The notes beneath the pieces were generated by a model. That model was not told the DNA's origin. It saw only the letters and a list, made by a program, of their open reading frames with translations, and ran no database searches. From NCBI GenBank assembly GCA_028023455.1, contig JAQFVV010006510.1, positions 310,001 to 374,000 on the forward strand: a stretch of DNA of 64,000 bases. The letters are read 5' to 3'. Shown here one piece after another: positions 1-10,172 of this stretch. Source of the stretch: Epiperipatus broadwayi. Lineage: Eukaryota; Onychophora; Udeonychophora; Euonychophora; Peripatidae. How positions within the stretch are numbered: position 1 is the first letter of the stretch; the number at the start of each line of letters is the position of its first letter. A program made the position numbers and the translations under genes.

Positions 1-753
1 GAGCTTTGGATCTGAGAATACTGCACCTAGATTTCTGTGTGTGTGTTTTCCTTTATAATTTATTTAATTTTTGGATATGTTATAATTAAATTTTTAATTC
101 TTTTATTTTTTGGATTGTATATGAAAAGATAAATCTGCGTTTAGAAAAATAAAACCAAGTATTATATTACTTATATATTAAAAGAAAAAGTAAAAAAGAG
201 CAATGTAAATTCAGTTTACATAAAGGTAAGAATTTATAATTGTAGAATTATCTTAGTTTTTTTTAAAGTCTTAAAAAAATCAAAAAAATAATCATTTGAT
301 AAATAATCTTGTGGGTGAAGAAAATATGTAGAATGTGAAAAAAGATATATATAAAAAAGTTAGGATTAAAATCATTTTTTATCTTTGAACATTAAACAAG
401 AAATTAGTTGTTTTTTTGAGAGCTTTGAGTAGATCAGGAGTTTCCAACATTTTTATGTCCTGGAGCCCATTTTAAAATACTGATAAAGTGGTGGGCACAA
501 TCTTTTTTAAAGCATATTTATAATATTTATATAAATCATTATAAGCAAAAAAATATTTTTTTTTTATATTTTTTCATATTGATACACTCTCTATATTACA
601 TATTTGTAAATACAAGCTTATAAAAGCAATGTCACACTATATATGACTTCCTTTATTGTGTACTATAACATACTTCTAAGTTGATTTACAAATTAATTAA
701 AAAAATTACTATACCTGATTTCATACACAAAAAAAAAAGGAAAAACAGAAAGA
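1..753. other. AT-rich DNA without a recognisable gene
   Basis: No coding signal is seen. The first 14 bases recur at 6734-6747, next to a hammerhead-like core, so the window may open inside a truncated repeat copy. The rest is A/T-run-rich spacer. Confidence 0.5.
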
Positions 754-1326
754 CAAAGGTTGGAGACAATTTTAAAAAGATATTTAATTCTTTCTCTCTT
801 TCAGTGTTTTTGTAAACTAAGCATGATAGTGGCTATTGGTAAATCTCCATCTAGTAACATAAAATGCAAGCTATAGCAAGTTACGAAATGTATAACTTGT
901 TTTGTTTATCATAAATACACTCTTAAAGGTTTTTGCAATGATATAGATTGCAGAGGCTTTTACTATATGGTGAAACTGAACTGAATTTAGACCCATATAT
1001 CTATCTAGTTTGTTTGACTGGATTTGAAGGTATTTATGTATCTGAAAAATTTGTGCTTTCAAGCTGATAGAAATAATTTTCATAAATGCTGATTAGTAGA
1101 TTTGGAGTTTAGATCTAGTTTCTGGTCTTCCTACCCTTTACTGGCATGAGCCAATTAGCTTGAAACCATGGTTTAAAGGTTGGAGACAATTTGAAAGAGA
1201 TATTTAATTCTATCTCTCTCAGTGTTTATGTAAACTAAGCTTGATAGTGGGCTATTGGTAAAGCTCCATCTAGTAACATAAAATGCAAGCTATGGCAAGT
1301 TATGAAATGTATAACTTGTTTTGTTT

Positions 1327-1329
<3 letters not shown>
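754..1329 (+). mobile_element. Retrozyme-like ribozyme repeat, subfamily C (1.3 tandem units)
   Basis: The segment at 755-900 recurs at 1175-1329, giving a tandem period of 420 bp with about 1.3 units present. The unit is a diverged relative of the 415-bp units at 27354-28709: the blocks around GATATAGATTGCAGAG, CAGTGTTTATGTAAAC and TAACTTGTTTTGTTTATCA line up in the same order. One hammerhead ribozyme lies at 1135-1179. The left end of the tandem homology falls within one base of the position matching the predicted cleavage site, and the right end runs into (TA)n through TATCATATA. There is no protein-coding capacity; the short frames across it are incidental. Structure and ends fit a non-autonomous element copied from self-cleaved RNA (inference). 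Confidence 0.7.
1135..1179 (+). ncRNA. Hammerhead ribozyme, type I, subfamily C (slightly degenerate)
   Basis: Stem I pairs CCTTTA (1135-1140) with TAAAGG (1174-1179), six Watson-Crick pairs. The first core strand reads CTGGCATGA, i.e. CTGATGA with two extra bases after CTG. Stem II is GAGC/GCTT, followed by GAAA (1162-1165). Stem III is ACC/GGT with a two-base loop. Predicted cleavage follows T1173. The two-base insertion may have abolished activity. The same design with different stem I and III pairs occurs at 28510-28556 and 38889-38936. Confidence 0.65.

Positions 1330-1405
<76 letters not shown>
1330..1405. repeat. (TA)n microsatellite
   Basis: About 38 TA units in a row, directly after the 3' end of the ribozyme repeat. 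Frames through it give artificial Tyr-Ile repeats and are not genes. Confidence 0.95.
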
Positions 1406-1408
<3 letters not shown>

Positions 1409-1829
1409 AACTGGACCACCATTCAACCCCTTTATCACCTTGGTTGTAACACTTTCCTGATGAGCATGTTGCAGGAAGGGACTATCGATTGGCATTCCCC
1501 AATGCAGATGTTAACCCCCACTATAACAATATTTCCTGCTCATTAGAAGATGTAGCACCATAGAGGCTGGAAGCATCTAGGCATTTTTATGTTTGGTTTT
1601 CCAAATGGCACCACTAGAGTTCCATCTCACTACAACCTGTCTTACTTAGGTCTAGTTATGCCAGATATATCTCAGGAGGCATGAGATTCTCATGAATAAG
1701 TGCACTGGATGATGAGTCATGCAATAACAAAAAAAATAAAATTGAACAACTGGATAACTAACATTAATTTTAAGTAACAATAATTTTATTTAATAACAGG
1801 TTTAAATAAATGTCCATTAAACAAAGTAT
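1406..1829. other. Spacer without a recognisable gene
   Basis: Somewhat richer in G+C than its surroundings at 1410-1690, but no frame, splice pattern or repeat relation is convincing. Confidence 0.4.
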
Positions 1830-2310
1830 TTCATTGACAGTCCATTGTGTTCCTTCGGCCTACTTCCAATAACATTTCCATATGACTTAAAGAATGTAGT
1901 TTGTTGAGAGTATAATAAAGTCCTTCTTTCAATTGTTATTTACAGTTTACATCTTTAATCATTTAGTTAATCCACAGAGAGGAGTGTGATATATTAAGAC
2001 AACAGAGAGATTAATGAAGACAACTGATATCATTTAATTCAGAGTTCCACTTAATTCTACAAAAAATTATTAACAGTCCATTGTGTATCTTAGTATACAT
2101 CCAGTAATAGGGCAATCTGAATTAAAGAATACAAGTTCTTTAACAATTTACATTTTACACCTAATTCTGAGTTCCACTTAATTCACAAATAGTTTATTTA
2201 CATTCCATTGTGCATCTTGGTATGTATCCCATAATAGGGCAATATGAATTAAAGAATGCAGATTCTTTAATAATTTACATTTTATGTCTAATTTAAAGTT
2301 CCAGTTAACT
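1830..2310. repeat. Tandem repeat, period about 126 bp
   Basis: The blocks GAGTTCCACTTAATTC, TCCATTGTG, GGGCAAT and GAATTAAAGAAT recur in the same order, with unit starts near 2036, 2161 and 2288. A more diverged unit containing AGTCCATTGTGTTCCTT lies at about 1830-1990. No coding potential. The array ends just before a (TA)n tract. Confidence 0.7.
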
Positions 2311-2339
2311 TTAAGTTAGTTAAAGCATTTTTTTTATTT

Positions 2340-2345
<6 letters not shown>

Positions 2346-2412
<67 letters not shown>
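2346..2412. repeat. (TA)n microsatellite
   Basis: More than 30 uninterrupted TA units, immediately downstream of the 126-bp tandem repeat. Confidence 0.95.
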
Positions 2413-2415
<3 letters not shown>

Positions 2416-2616
2416 TGGTTATCCAAATCCAGGTTTGAATCCATGCTATATGCACATCCTAGGTTCATTAGTTTGGTATTCTTATTTCTCAATTCGTATG
2501 TATATAGCCTGTTTGAATTGGTTCACAATATAATATAAATTTAAAATACATTCATTTTGTATGTATTTTCATTTTGATATTTTCTAATTTTATCTAAATC
2601 ATAAATACATTATTAT

Positions 2617-2751
2617 AATGGGATGGGGCAGAATATGGAAAGACTTAGAGTGGGGAATGGAAAATAAAGTGACTAACAGGTTTATCTGGGCATAGTTGCT
2701 GAGATATTCTTGACTTCATTTAAGGAGAAGCCAAATACATCACATCACATC
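2617..2751 (+). mobile_element. LINE 3'-end fragment (first copy)
   Basis: This segment matches 3935-4069 closely through the blocks AGAGTGGGGAATGGAAAATA, GTTTATCTGGGCATA and TTTAAGGAGAAGCCA. It holds only the last codons of the ORF and the 3' untranslated region of a non-LTR retrotransposon. It ends in a CATCA-type repeat (2738-2751), to which a second, longer copy is joined head to tail. Confidence 0.75.
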
Positions 2752-4069
2752 ACATTTGCAGAAAGAGGAGAAGATATGGAAGTTATGTTGAGAACATGTG
2801 TAAGGGCTGGTAAAGAAATGAGGATTAAATTTAGTGAAGAAAAATTAAATATAATGATAGTTAATACTGGGGAAAGAGAAGATGTAGAATTTTTATTGGG
2901 AGATATTAAGTTAAGTGTGGTGAATAGATATAGTTATTTGGAAATTATTTTAAGTAATCAGAAAAATTATTTAGATGAATGGAAGAAAAAATTGATAAAT
3001 GAAGCAAAGAAAAAAAGAGATTGATAAAGAAATTAACAGTGTTTTCATATAATAAATATGATGTAGTTAGAATTATATGGAAAAGAGTTGCAGCAGCAGG
3101 GTTAACATATGGTAAAGATGCATTATATGTTAGTAAAGAGGTATTAAATTACTTAGAAAAAGTTCAAAAGAAAGTAGGAAGACATGCATTGGATGCAGAT
3201 GTATGGACAGCAAGAGAGGCAATTCAAGGAGAAATGGGATGGTCAAGTTTTTATATGAGAGATGCAAAAAGTAAAATGAAAATGTTCGGTAGATTGCAGT
3301 TTATGGATAATAAAAAAATAGCTAAAATAGTATTTAATTAGATTATGAGTAAAGGGCAGGTAACAAGATGGGAGAGAAAGGTAATGCGGTATGCAAAACA
3401 TTTGGATAAAGAATTTATATCAGTATATATGTACAAAAGATGGGATGATTGTGTTAAGAGGATTGTTGAGTGTTGTAGTAGTAAGGAATGGGATTAAAGA
3501 ATAGATTTATTAATAAAGAATAGGGAGTTAGAGAGATGGAGAAATAGTATAGAGAGTAAAAAGGGTTTAAATATATATAGAAATAAACAGAATATTAGGT
3601 GTGAGTTAATATATGATAATAGTAAGGAAAGTAGTTTATTATTTAAGGCTCAAACAGGATCTTTAGCTACAAGAGAATATACATGTAAATGAAAAAAAAA
3701 TGGGTGATTTGTTTTGTAAATTATGTAAAGAAGGAATAGAAAATATTAGGCATTTGTTAATTGAATGTAAATGCTTCAAAACAGAAAGGATACATATAAT
3801 GAAGTTATGGAAGAATAAATATGAAAAAAGTGATTATACAGAAAGTGAATTATTGGTTTTTATGCTGGGTTTGGAAAAAGATAAAGGAGAATCAGCTATA
3901 AAGGTTATAGAGTTGACAAAGATTACATTGTGGAAATGGGATGGAGCAGTATATAAGAAAATTTAGAGTGGGGAATGGAAAATAAAGTGGTTAACATGTT
4001 TATCTGGGCATAATTGCTGAGATATTCTTGACTTCGTTTAAGGAGAAGCCACAATACAACACATCACAT
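2752..4069 (+). pseudogene. Non-LTR retrotransposon (LINE), 5'-truncated, reverse transcriptase C-terminal part
   Basis: The first frame (to 3024) opens with residues like those just after the FADD box of LINE reverse transcriptases, then thumb-like sequence (GKEMRIKFSEEKLNIMI, LGDIKLSVVNRYSYLEI). The catalytic core is therefore absent through 5' truncation. A second frame (3021-3341) has the LINE-like stretch YGKDALYVSKEVLNYLEKVQ. A third (3700-3966) carries a CCHC knuckle C-x2-C-x8-H-x4-C at 3715-3768, usual downstream of LINE reverse transcriptases. Frames shift near 3018, and 3342-3699 has several stops, so the copy is dead. The 3' region ends in CACATCACATT at 4069. The clade is uncertain. 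Confidence 0.75.
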
Positions 4070-5330
4070 TAATTATAGCTATGTGTAATATTTATATACA
4101 ATCAATATGTAGGTAATCATTTGTAAGTTTTATTTAGTTATTCTTAATTCAAATGTATCTGCAGATGAGAAGTCAATCCTTATTAAAAATGCCTTCTGAT
4201 TATAGATATCTTTAATATTTATACTTTATCATTAACAGAAAATGTATTTCACATAATTCATTTTAAGACAGATGTTTGTTTTGTTTTTTATTTTTATAAA
4301 CACATATAAATATTGAATAAAATGCCTTTTGATTATAGATATTTTTAATATCTATCATTAATAAAATGTATTTTCACATAATTCATTTTGAGAAAGATGT
4401 TTTCTTTGTTCTTTTATAAACACATATATGTATTGTATATTCTTATAAAATTGTTACCTTCATTCTTTTTTCTTGTTTATATCCAGTCTGTTCCATAAAA
4501 AAGAGGTCATTTTATTTAAGCTGAATGGCATTATTCCCTTACATGATGATCACCCAGGCAAATCTTGGAGAAACATGGCTTGATGAAGAGAGAAAGCTGT
4601 TAAGGGTTAGCCTTCCATCGTTGTGATATCCTTAATAATATTTCCCTTTTCCATTATTACCAGTGTCTATAATTATTGTATTCCTAGGTTTCTTAAAATC
4701 AGGTATCAATTTAATAGTCAAGCAACACTTGGATGAAACTTTTAATATTTTAACTCTTCATTTTTTCTACTTTTTAAACATTTTTTTAAAAATCTCTTTC
4801 AAAATCTATTCAATGTCTCTTTTCTTTAAAAATCCAATGTAATCTGTCCTGAAGTTCCAACTTGACTATTTATATTCTGACCTCCAGATTAATTATACAG
4901 TTCATCCCACTGTGTTTTATTCATTATACCGCTCTCGGGCCCGAGTGCTTATCTCTTCTTAAAGATTGGACATTAGTCTTGGTGGCATAGATCAAAAATC
5001 ATAAGGATAAGCCATGTTTTCTAATTTGAAAAAGATTGTCTCAAGCTATTATCACACTTTATTCAAAAACATCGTTCCAAAAATTAAAAAATGTAATCTT
5101 TTTAATAAATGCCAGCTTTTATTTACATCGTAATTTAAAACTATAAAATCAATAATGATTTTCTTTTAACTATAAACTTTTTGCTTTATTTCTTTTTTAA
5201 TTTGATCAAATTATGCTAGTATTTTTTAAATTGGGGGGGGGGATCTTTTGAATATATATACATGTGGAACAGTATATCTGTTTCAATATATATATATATA
5301 TATGTTAAAATGAAGATTTGCACAGGTTAA
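4070..5330. other. AT-rich DNA without a recognisable gene
   Basis: Contains a locally duplicated segment (the block TTTTGATTATAGATAT with the TAATATTTAT/TAATATCTAT that follows, near 4195 and 4325) and a run of ten G at 5233-5242. No reading frame resembles a protein. A short TA tract at 5287-5302 leads into the Penelope inverted repeat. Confidence 0.5.
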
Positions 5331-5436
5331 ATATATAAAATACATATTTTGCGGGTTCATCCGTGTCGAAACGTCAGTATATTGATATTAAAAGTTTTTA
5401 ACACGGATGAACCCGCAAAATATGTATTTTATATAT
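5331..5436 (-). mobile_element. Minimal Penelope-like element: perfect inverted repeat
   Basis: Arms 5331-5366 and 5401-5436 are perfect reverse complements (36 bp) around a 34-base loop. Outside the left arm, GTTAAAATGAAGATTTGCAC (from 5304) matches the outer end of the element at 44111. The arm core GCGGGTTCATCCGTGT is shared with the Penelope flanks at 44147-44196 and 45064-45113. The loop begins CGAAACGTCAGTATATT, which holds the GAAA plus GTC part of a Penelope hammerhead without its 5' half. Read on the minus strand, the outer end joins (TA)n as CATATATA. This looks like a copy that has lost the whole coding body. Confidence 0.8.
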
Positions 5437-6398
5437 ATATGTATGTGTGTTGGTGTGTGTGTGTGTGTATAGATGTGAATGAGGTATATGACAATTTTAC
5501 CTAGTTAGTGATTTTGAGATACAGGAGCCTTTATAAAATAGTTTTTTTTCTCTTTATTTGAAAAAACCATGACAATATATTTTTGTAACATATCAGATCA
5601 ATACATTTCTTTTAATACATCTATATGTGCATATTACCATGAAGAATAATTTTATTAATCGAACTGTTATTCTACAAAATACTTTATTAGGATTAATTAA
5701 ATTATTTTAACAAATTAACATGTCTGTAATATAATTTTCACTACTTCTTTCTCACACAACATAAAAACTGGTTTCTATCCACTTTTAACACCTTGTGATG
5801 GGTTGTAACCATAACATGTGAGCTAGGACATAACAAAGATGTATAATCCCCTACTCATCAGTTGGCTTAAACTACAATGTCTTACACATATTTTTATCAT
5901 TGCACCACATATATAGGATAAATTACTACCATTTAATTTATATGTCAAACAAGCTGCCCTAAATACTTTGACACAACCCACTTAATGGAAATCTATTAAT
6001 AATTTTATTAGTCACTTAATAGGCTAGAGATTATCCAATAATGAATAATATTTTTGTCTCTCTCATGCAAGATAGGGACTGGGTTCTATCCACTTTTAAT
6101 ACCTGGTAAATCATATGTTTTATGACAAGTGAAAATTACACTATAGAAACATTATTCGTTATTTGATATCTATTCTAATAAATGACTACTAAAAATTTCT
6201 TAAAGTTTTAATAAATACTTGCTTTTATTATTTGAAACTAAGTTTATATCTGAACCATTCTAATTTATCTTTTGTCTCACTTTCTTTATGTACTTAATTG
6301 GGGATTTGAACTCAGACTTTTAAGCTGTCTACAGCTGTTTATCCCATCTTGTTCAAATAATACACATAATAACATACATGTTAAAAAGGTAAATTTAT
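5437..6398. other. AT-rich DNA with a small duplicated motif
   Basis: No gene seen. The motif TTCTATCCACTTTTAA occurs at about 5774 and again at about 6084, both with an upstream CTGG and downstream ACC, so a diverged repeat is probably present. A TA/TG tract runs at 5431-5470. Confidence 0.4.
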
Positions 6399-6444
6399 AT
6401 CCAATATATGTATTTCATGATTAACAAGCATTCATCAGTTGATC
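6399..6444 (-). ncRNA. Hammerhead ribozyme, G family (diverged solo copy)
   Basis: Read on the minus strand: stem I 5' side from 6444, CTGATGA at 6438-6432, stem II ATG/CAT, GAAA at 6416-6413, stem III ATA/TAT, and H17 = A before TTGG (6404-6401). Stem I keeps four pairs including one G-U. The surrounding 80 bases are related to 7200-7265 and 7680-7745, so this is a third member of that family. Confidence 0.6.
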
Positions 6445-6689
6445 CACATCAATTAAATAACCACCTTTGCATCTGACCATGTTTATGCTCTAGATTGGGG
6501 TTAAGGTCAGTATGTTATCAAGTGGAGTTAGAATATTATGTTATGGGACTAGTGCTTTTGTAAAGGAAATGGCATGCAAGATATCAATATATATTCTCAT
6601 TATATATTTTATCACACACAGCAAGCTAGAGTAATCAATGGATGCCAGAAGGCTTGTGCATAAATTCCCCATCTAGTTACTACTCATCC

Positions 6690-6745
6690 AATATCCCCAG
6701 CCTAGTTTCTGGCTTATGGCCTTCATCAGTGAGGAGCTTTGGATC
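6690..6745 (-). ncRNA. Hammerhead-like core of unknown completeness
   Basis: On the minus strand CTGATGA (6729-6723) is followed by a GGC/GCC hairpin with a short loop and then GAAA (6709-6706), the order and spacing of a hammerhead core. I cannot find convincing stem I or stem III partners, so it may be a remnant or a chance match. Confidence 0.35.
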
Positions 6746-7217
6746 TGTTTTAACAACAGTTATACACAAGCATAAGAGGTGATGGTCATGTGAAGTTTAT
6801 ATATTCTTATTAATATTAATCTAATGATCAGAAAATATGTTTTATTTGAAAATACTTCAATATGATATTTTCAAATTAAAAACAGGTGGTTTAATTATAA
6901 TCATCATTTTCATCATCAATTAAGACCTGAGCTTATCATCTTCAATGCTTATAAACTATTTTTGTACAATATCTATAGGGAATTATATATTTCTTAAAAT
7001 AAACGTCGATCATTCTATTTGTAAACAAAGGGATAAATCAACCTCCCCCCAGGTTATGAATTAAAAGCACTTTAAATGTTGAACAAAGAATCAAGAAATG
7101 GTTATATATGTATAATATAGAGTTGATGAGCACAGACTTTCACACGATCCACCACTCTCCACTCTATCTAATAACACTGATACTCTTAAACACATATATG
7201 TTGAAAAAATAAATAAT

Positions 7218-7263
7218 CACCAATATACGTATTTCATGCTAAACCAGCAATCATCAGTTGATC
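7218..7263 (-). ncRNA. Hammerhead ribozyme, type I, G family copy 1
   Basis: Minus strand: stem I ATCAA (in 7263-7258) pairs with TTGGT (in 7223-7218), five pairs with one G-U. Core CTGATGA lies at 7257-7251, stem II TGC/GCA with a seven-base loop, GAAA at 7235-7232, and stem III ATA/TAT closed by two bases. H17 is A (7224), and predicted cleavage is between 7224 and 7223. All invariant hammerhead bases are present. Confidence 0.75.
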
Positions 7264-7697
7264 CAGATTATCATCTCTACACATATATAATATAAGTGCT
7301 CAGATATATATTAAGATAGACAATCTTCATACTTTTTAATGGTCAGGCCTTAATCTACTCCACACTTCAACTCTTCAACCATCCATCCAATTAAAAATCT
7401 GATGATGGAATGCTCAAAGGCCACCATGAGGCCAAGATTCACACCCATGTTGACCTAAGGTCAATCTGAACCCCACATGTACAGGACATAATCCATTTAA
7501 TACATATGCAAGGATGGGCAGACATATCTACAATGTAATAAATGAAACACAGGCTTATTATATACCTGTGTCTATATATATATATATATGTAATATATAG
7601 GGTATTTGAGCACAGACTTTCACACGACCCACCACTATCCACTCTATCTAATAACACTGATATACTTAAACACATATATGTTAAAAAGATAAATAAT

Positions 7698-7743
7698 CAC
7701 CAATATAGGTATTTCATGCTAAAACAGCAATCACCAGTTGGTC
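7698..7743 (-). ncRNA. Hammerhead ribozyme, type I, G family copy 2
   Basis: Same design as copy 1, 480 bp away. Stem I is ACCAA/TTGGT: the base that forms a G-U pair in copy 1 forms G-C here. Stem III ATA/TAT is kept while its loop changed. The core reads CTGGTGA instead of CTGATGA, replacing an invariant A, so this copy is probably inactive. Confidence 0.65.
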
Positions 7744-7745
7744 CA

Positions 7746-9359
7746 TACAACAATAAAAAGGAATTGCCAGTTCAACAGTGTTATCTATGATGATGACACA
7801 TGTGGATGGAAAGTATGGAACTAACACAGTCATCAATACAGTAAAAAACAAAGGTCATATTAATCATGTTATTATCTTTTTATTATAAAGTTTTATTTTT
7901 TTATTAATTACCTATTATTATCTAGTAAACTTATATTTAAATATTTTGTATCATTGTTTGCTATCAAAATATTTTTATTAAAAAAAACAACTAGCTGCAT
8001 GTATTTATATATATATACAATAAATTCTCAATAACAATTATGTTGCTTTAAGGCCAATGACGCAATGATCTGCGATATTTTGAAGTTTTAAATATTGAAT
8101 TATTTTATTGACTCAACATAATTTAATTTTGTTCATAAATTTGCAGTTCTTGTTCTTTTATTTACTGTTTGAATTTCTGTATTAAGAAAGCTGGTGATAT
8201 TACAGTTTTTCTAAAACCATGATTAGGAATATAATTTAATTGTAGATGCCTACTATCAAAACTAAAATCGATATAAAATTATTTAATCAAAATATATGAT
8301 TAGATACAAAAATAATAACTGAATAAAAATATTTATTTTTGAATTTATATATAAGAATAATATTCATAATAAATTTATTATGCAGTTCTGAAAATTTTAA
8401 AATTAAGCATTATTGTTGGTTCAACAAACAATAAGTTCAAAAAACTAGAATATTTATAAAATTATAAAAGAATGTTTATAATAATATATTAATGAATAGC
8501 TCACCATTCAGGAAAACTTCAGAATCATATATAAAAAACAAACAATATACGATTTCTTCGCTTACATTCAACATGTGCTCTTCTAATACACTCGTTGTAA
8601 TCTTAAATAAACATTGGACACTACTTCAAATCCTGAAATTAGTTTGTGCTTAAAATCTTTTACAATGTTCATGCTTTAATTTTTTCTTTTATATAAAAGT
8701 GAAAAATGTTGGAACAGTTCGGGAATTAGTATCATATAGCATGTTATTTATTAGTGAGCAGTTCCAATATATATTTTATAAGAAGCACTAATTCTCCAAT
8801 GAAGGTTATTTTTACATAAAGTAATCTTAATGACGTAAGACTTTTTAATCATCTCATTCAAAGCGCTTGAAAAGTGCGGTTTTTTTTTTTATTTTTGAAA
8901 ATGAGCATAAATTAAATATTCTGTTTTTTTTTTCATTTTTATAAAATGTAAATTAGCAGTTAAACTTTTATAATCCTCATTTTTGTTTGAAATACTAGAT
9001 CTTTAAAGGTCTTTCTATTTTCAAATTCTAGTAAAGCTTTAATCATATACATAACTACAGCAAACGCACTCATACAAATATTTATAATGTGAACATTAAA
9101 GTACAATAGGGTTTTTTTGTGTAATAATCTAGATAAAGCTTTTACAATATAAACAGAAAACTGATAATTAAAACTGGTAATGTTTTCGGAAATCATGTGA
9201 TTTAATAAAATTAAAAGTATTTTTCTTAGATAGATTGTCAAAAATGAAACAGTTCCAGCTTAATACTCGAGTTATATAAGAATGGCGAATTATCAGTGGA
9301 AATTTAAAATATAAAAGTTCTCTGAACTATTATAAGCACCAACCATAATCATACAAAGA

Positions 9360-9360
<1 letters not shown>
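7746..9360. other. AT-rich DNA without a recognisable gene
   Basis: Only short frames of low-complexity composition are present, for example one on the minus strand at 8960-9241 with no recognisable motif. No repeat relation was convincing. Confidence 0.5.
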
Positions 9361-9395
<35 letters not shown>

Positions 9396-9416
9396 TATAT
9401 ATATATATATATATAT
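9361..9416. repeat. (TA)n microsatellite at the 3' end of a LINE tail
   Basis: Two TA runs broken by one C. It adjoins the 3' end of the minus-strand LINE fragment through a short TGATGATGA-type tail. Confidence 0.9.
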
Positions 9417-9421
9417 CATCA

Positions 9422-9568
9422 TCAACCATTATCAATCCACTGCGGGATGAAGGTCTCTCCAAGTTTAATCCATCTTCTCCGATCTTTAGCTTCTCTTCTC
9501 CACAACACCCCTGCACATTTTCTTATTTCATCCATCCATCTCACATGTGGTCTCTTTCTGGGTCTTTT
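9422..9568 (-). pseudogene. C-terminal tail of a LINE endonuclease-reverse transcriptase (RTE-like)
   Basis: The minus strand is open for 48 codons to a stop at 9424-9422. It reads RPRKRPHVRWMDEIRKCAG, then the key pieces AKDRRRW and IPQWIDNG. The pattern R-W-x-D-I-x-K-x-A-G, A-x-D-R-x-x-W, Q-W at the extreme C terminus is the common ending of arthropod and other invertebrate endonuclease-reverse transcriptases. The 3' untranslated region is only about ten bases before a (TGA)/(TA) tail, as in RTE-clade LINEs. The copy is 5'-truncated to its last 150 bases. Clade assignment is inference. Confidence 0.75.
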
Positions 9569-9572
9569 ACAA

Positions 9573-9630
9573 TCATATATATATATATATATATTTACAA
9601 GAATATATATATATATATATATATATATAA
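9573..9630. repeat. (TA)n microsatellite, interrupted
   Basis: Two TA runs (9575-9592 and 9603-9630) separated by TTTACAAGAA. They flank the truncated end of the LINE tail, so the fragment sits inside a TA tract. Confidence 0.9.
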
Positions 9631-9658
9631 CAGAGAATATAAATTAAATAAGTAAGTT

Positions 9659-9682
9659 ATACTTTTGATGCATCAAAAGTAT
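9659..9682. repeat. Perfect 24-base palindrome
   Basis: ATACTTTTGATG followed by its exact reverse complement CATCAAAAGTAT, with no spacer. Confidence 0.9.
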
Positions 9683-9871
9683 ATTTGGTTTATTTAATAT
9701 ATGGCAGAGTATCATATAATCAGGTTGCAAATAGCTCTTACCAAGTTCATTATACAACATTTGTAATACAAGCTTGTTAAACCAGATCATGTGATATATG
9801 ACTTGATTTCTTTGTGTATATATGTATATATAATAAGAATAAAAATAACAATTATAATGGCCAAAAACTGT

Positions 9872-10018
9872 GATATACAGTCTTTCAATCTGCAGAAGCA
9901 CTTTCGGTTAATCCCTTAACTTGCCTCAACTACTGTTAAATTTGAAATCAAAAAAATTCCATTTGAGGTGGGTTAAGAAAAAACTGAAAGTACTTCTGCA
10001 TATTGAAGGACTGTATAT
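9872..10018. repeat. Foldback (inverted-repeat) element
   Basis: Arms 9872-9932 and 9963-10018 are imperfect reverse complements (TATACAGTCTTTCAATCTGC against GCATATTGAAGGACTGTATA, and so on) around a 30-base centre. No coding capacity. It has the shape of a small hairpin MITE; no target duplication is identified. Confidence 0.7.
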
Positions 10019-10033
10019 AATAGTTTATTACCA

Positions 10034-10090
10034 TTATATTTATTATTTTATTGTTATTACAATAGTTTTTTAATTAATGAACATTTTATT
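10034..10090. repeat. Dispersed repeat fragment shared with 39086-39140
   Basis: The blocks ATTATATTTATT, ACAATAGTTTTTTAATTAA and GAACATTTTATT recur near 39090 with a few changes. In both places the segment runs into a TA tract. Confidence 0.5.
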
Positions 10091-10130
10091 GATATATATA
10101 TATATATATATATATCAAATGTTCATTATA

Positions 10131-10169
<39 letters not shown>
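10091..10169. repeat. Palindromic (TA)n tracts
   Basis: Two TA runs (about 10093-10115 and 10136-10169) each lie between inverted flanks: TTGATA/TATCAA and ACATCATA/TATGATGT. Both can fold into long hairpins. Confidence 0.8.

Positions 10170-10172
<3 letters not shown>

Larger units (their letters stand above)
7102..7745 (-). mobile_element. Retrozyme-like ribozyme repeat, G family (1.3 tandem units)
   Basis: Two copies of a segment of about 150 bp (7115-7268 and 7595-7745) are spaced exactly 480 bp apart. Shared blocks include GAGCACAGACTTTCACACGA and CTATCTAATAACACTGATA. This repeat-body-repeat layout of one unit plus a partial second is the same as in the 415-420-bp family, although the sequence is unrelated. 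Each terminal segment carries a hammerhead on the minus strand. The 3' end of each segment on that strand meets TA sequence as CATATA. No protein is encoded; the short frames on both strands are incidental. Confidence 0.7.

Noticed and set aside
1283-1546. Reading frames with Tyr-Ile runs across TA tracts (also 7439-7675, 9447-9647, 12111-12314, 12338-12589, 60177-60380)
   Set aside because: They are translations of (TA)n microsatellites, which lack stops in one frame, and do not resemble proteins.
9872-10018. Hammerhead search in the other foldbacks (9872-10018, 43840-44100, 52371-52811, 55376-55840)
   Set aside because: I found no CUGANGA plus GAAA pair with matching stems in these elements, so they are listed as plain inverted repeats.
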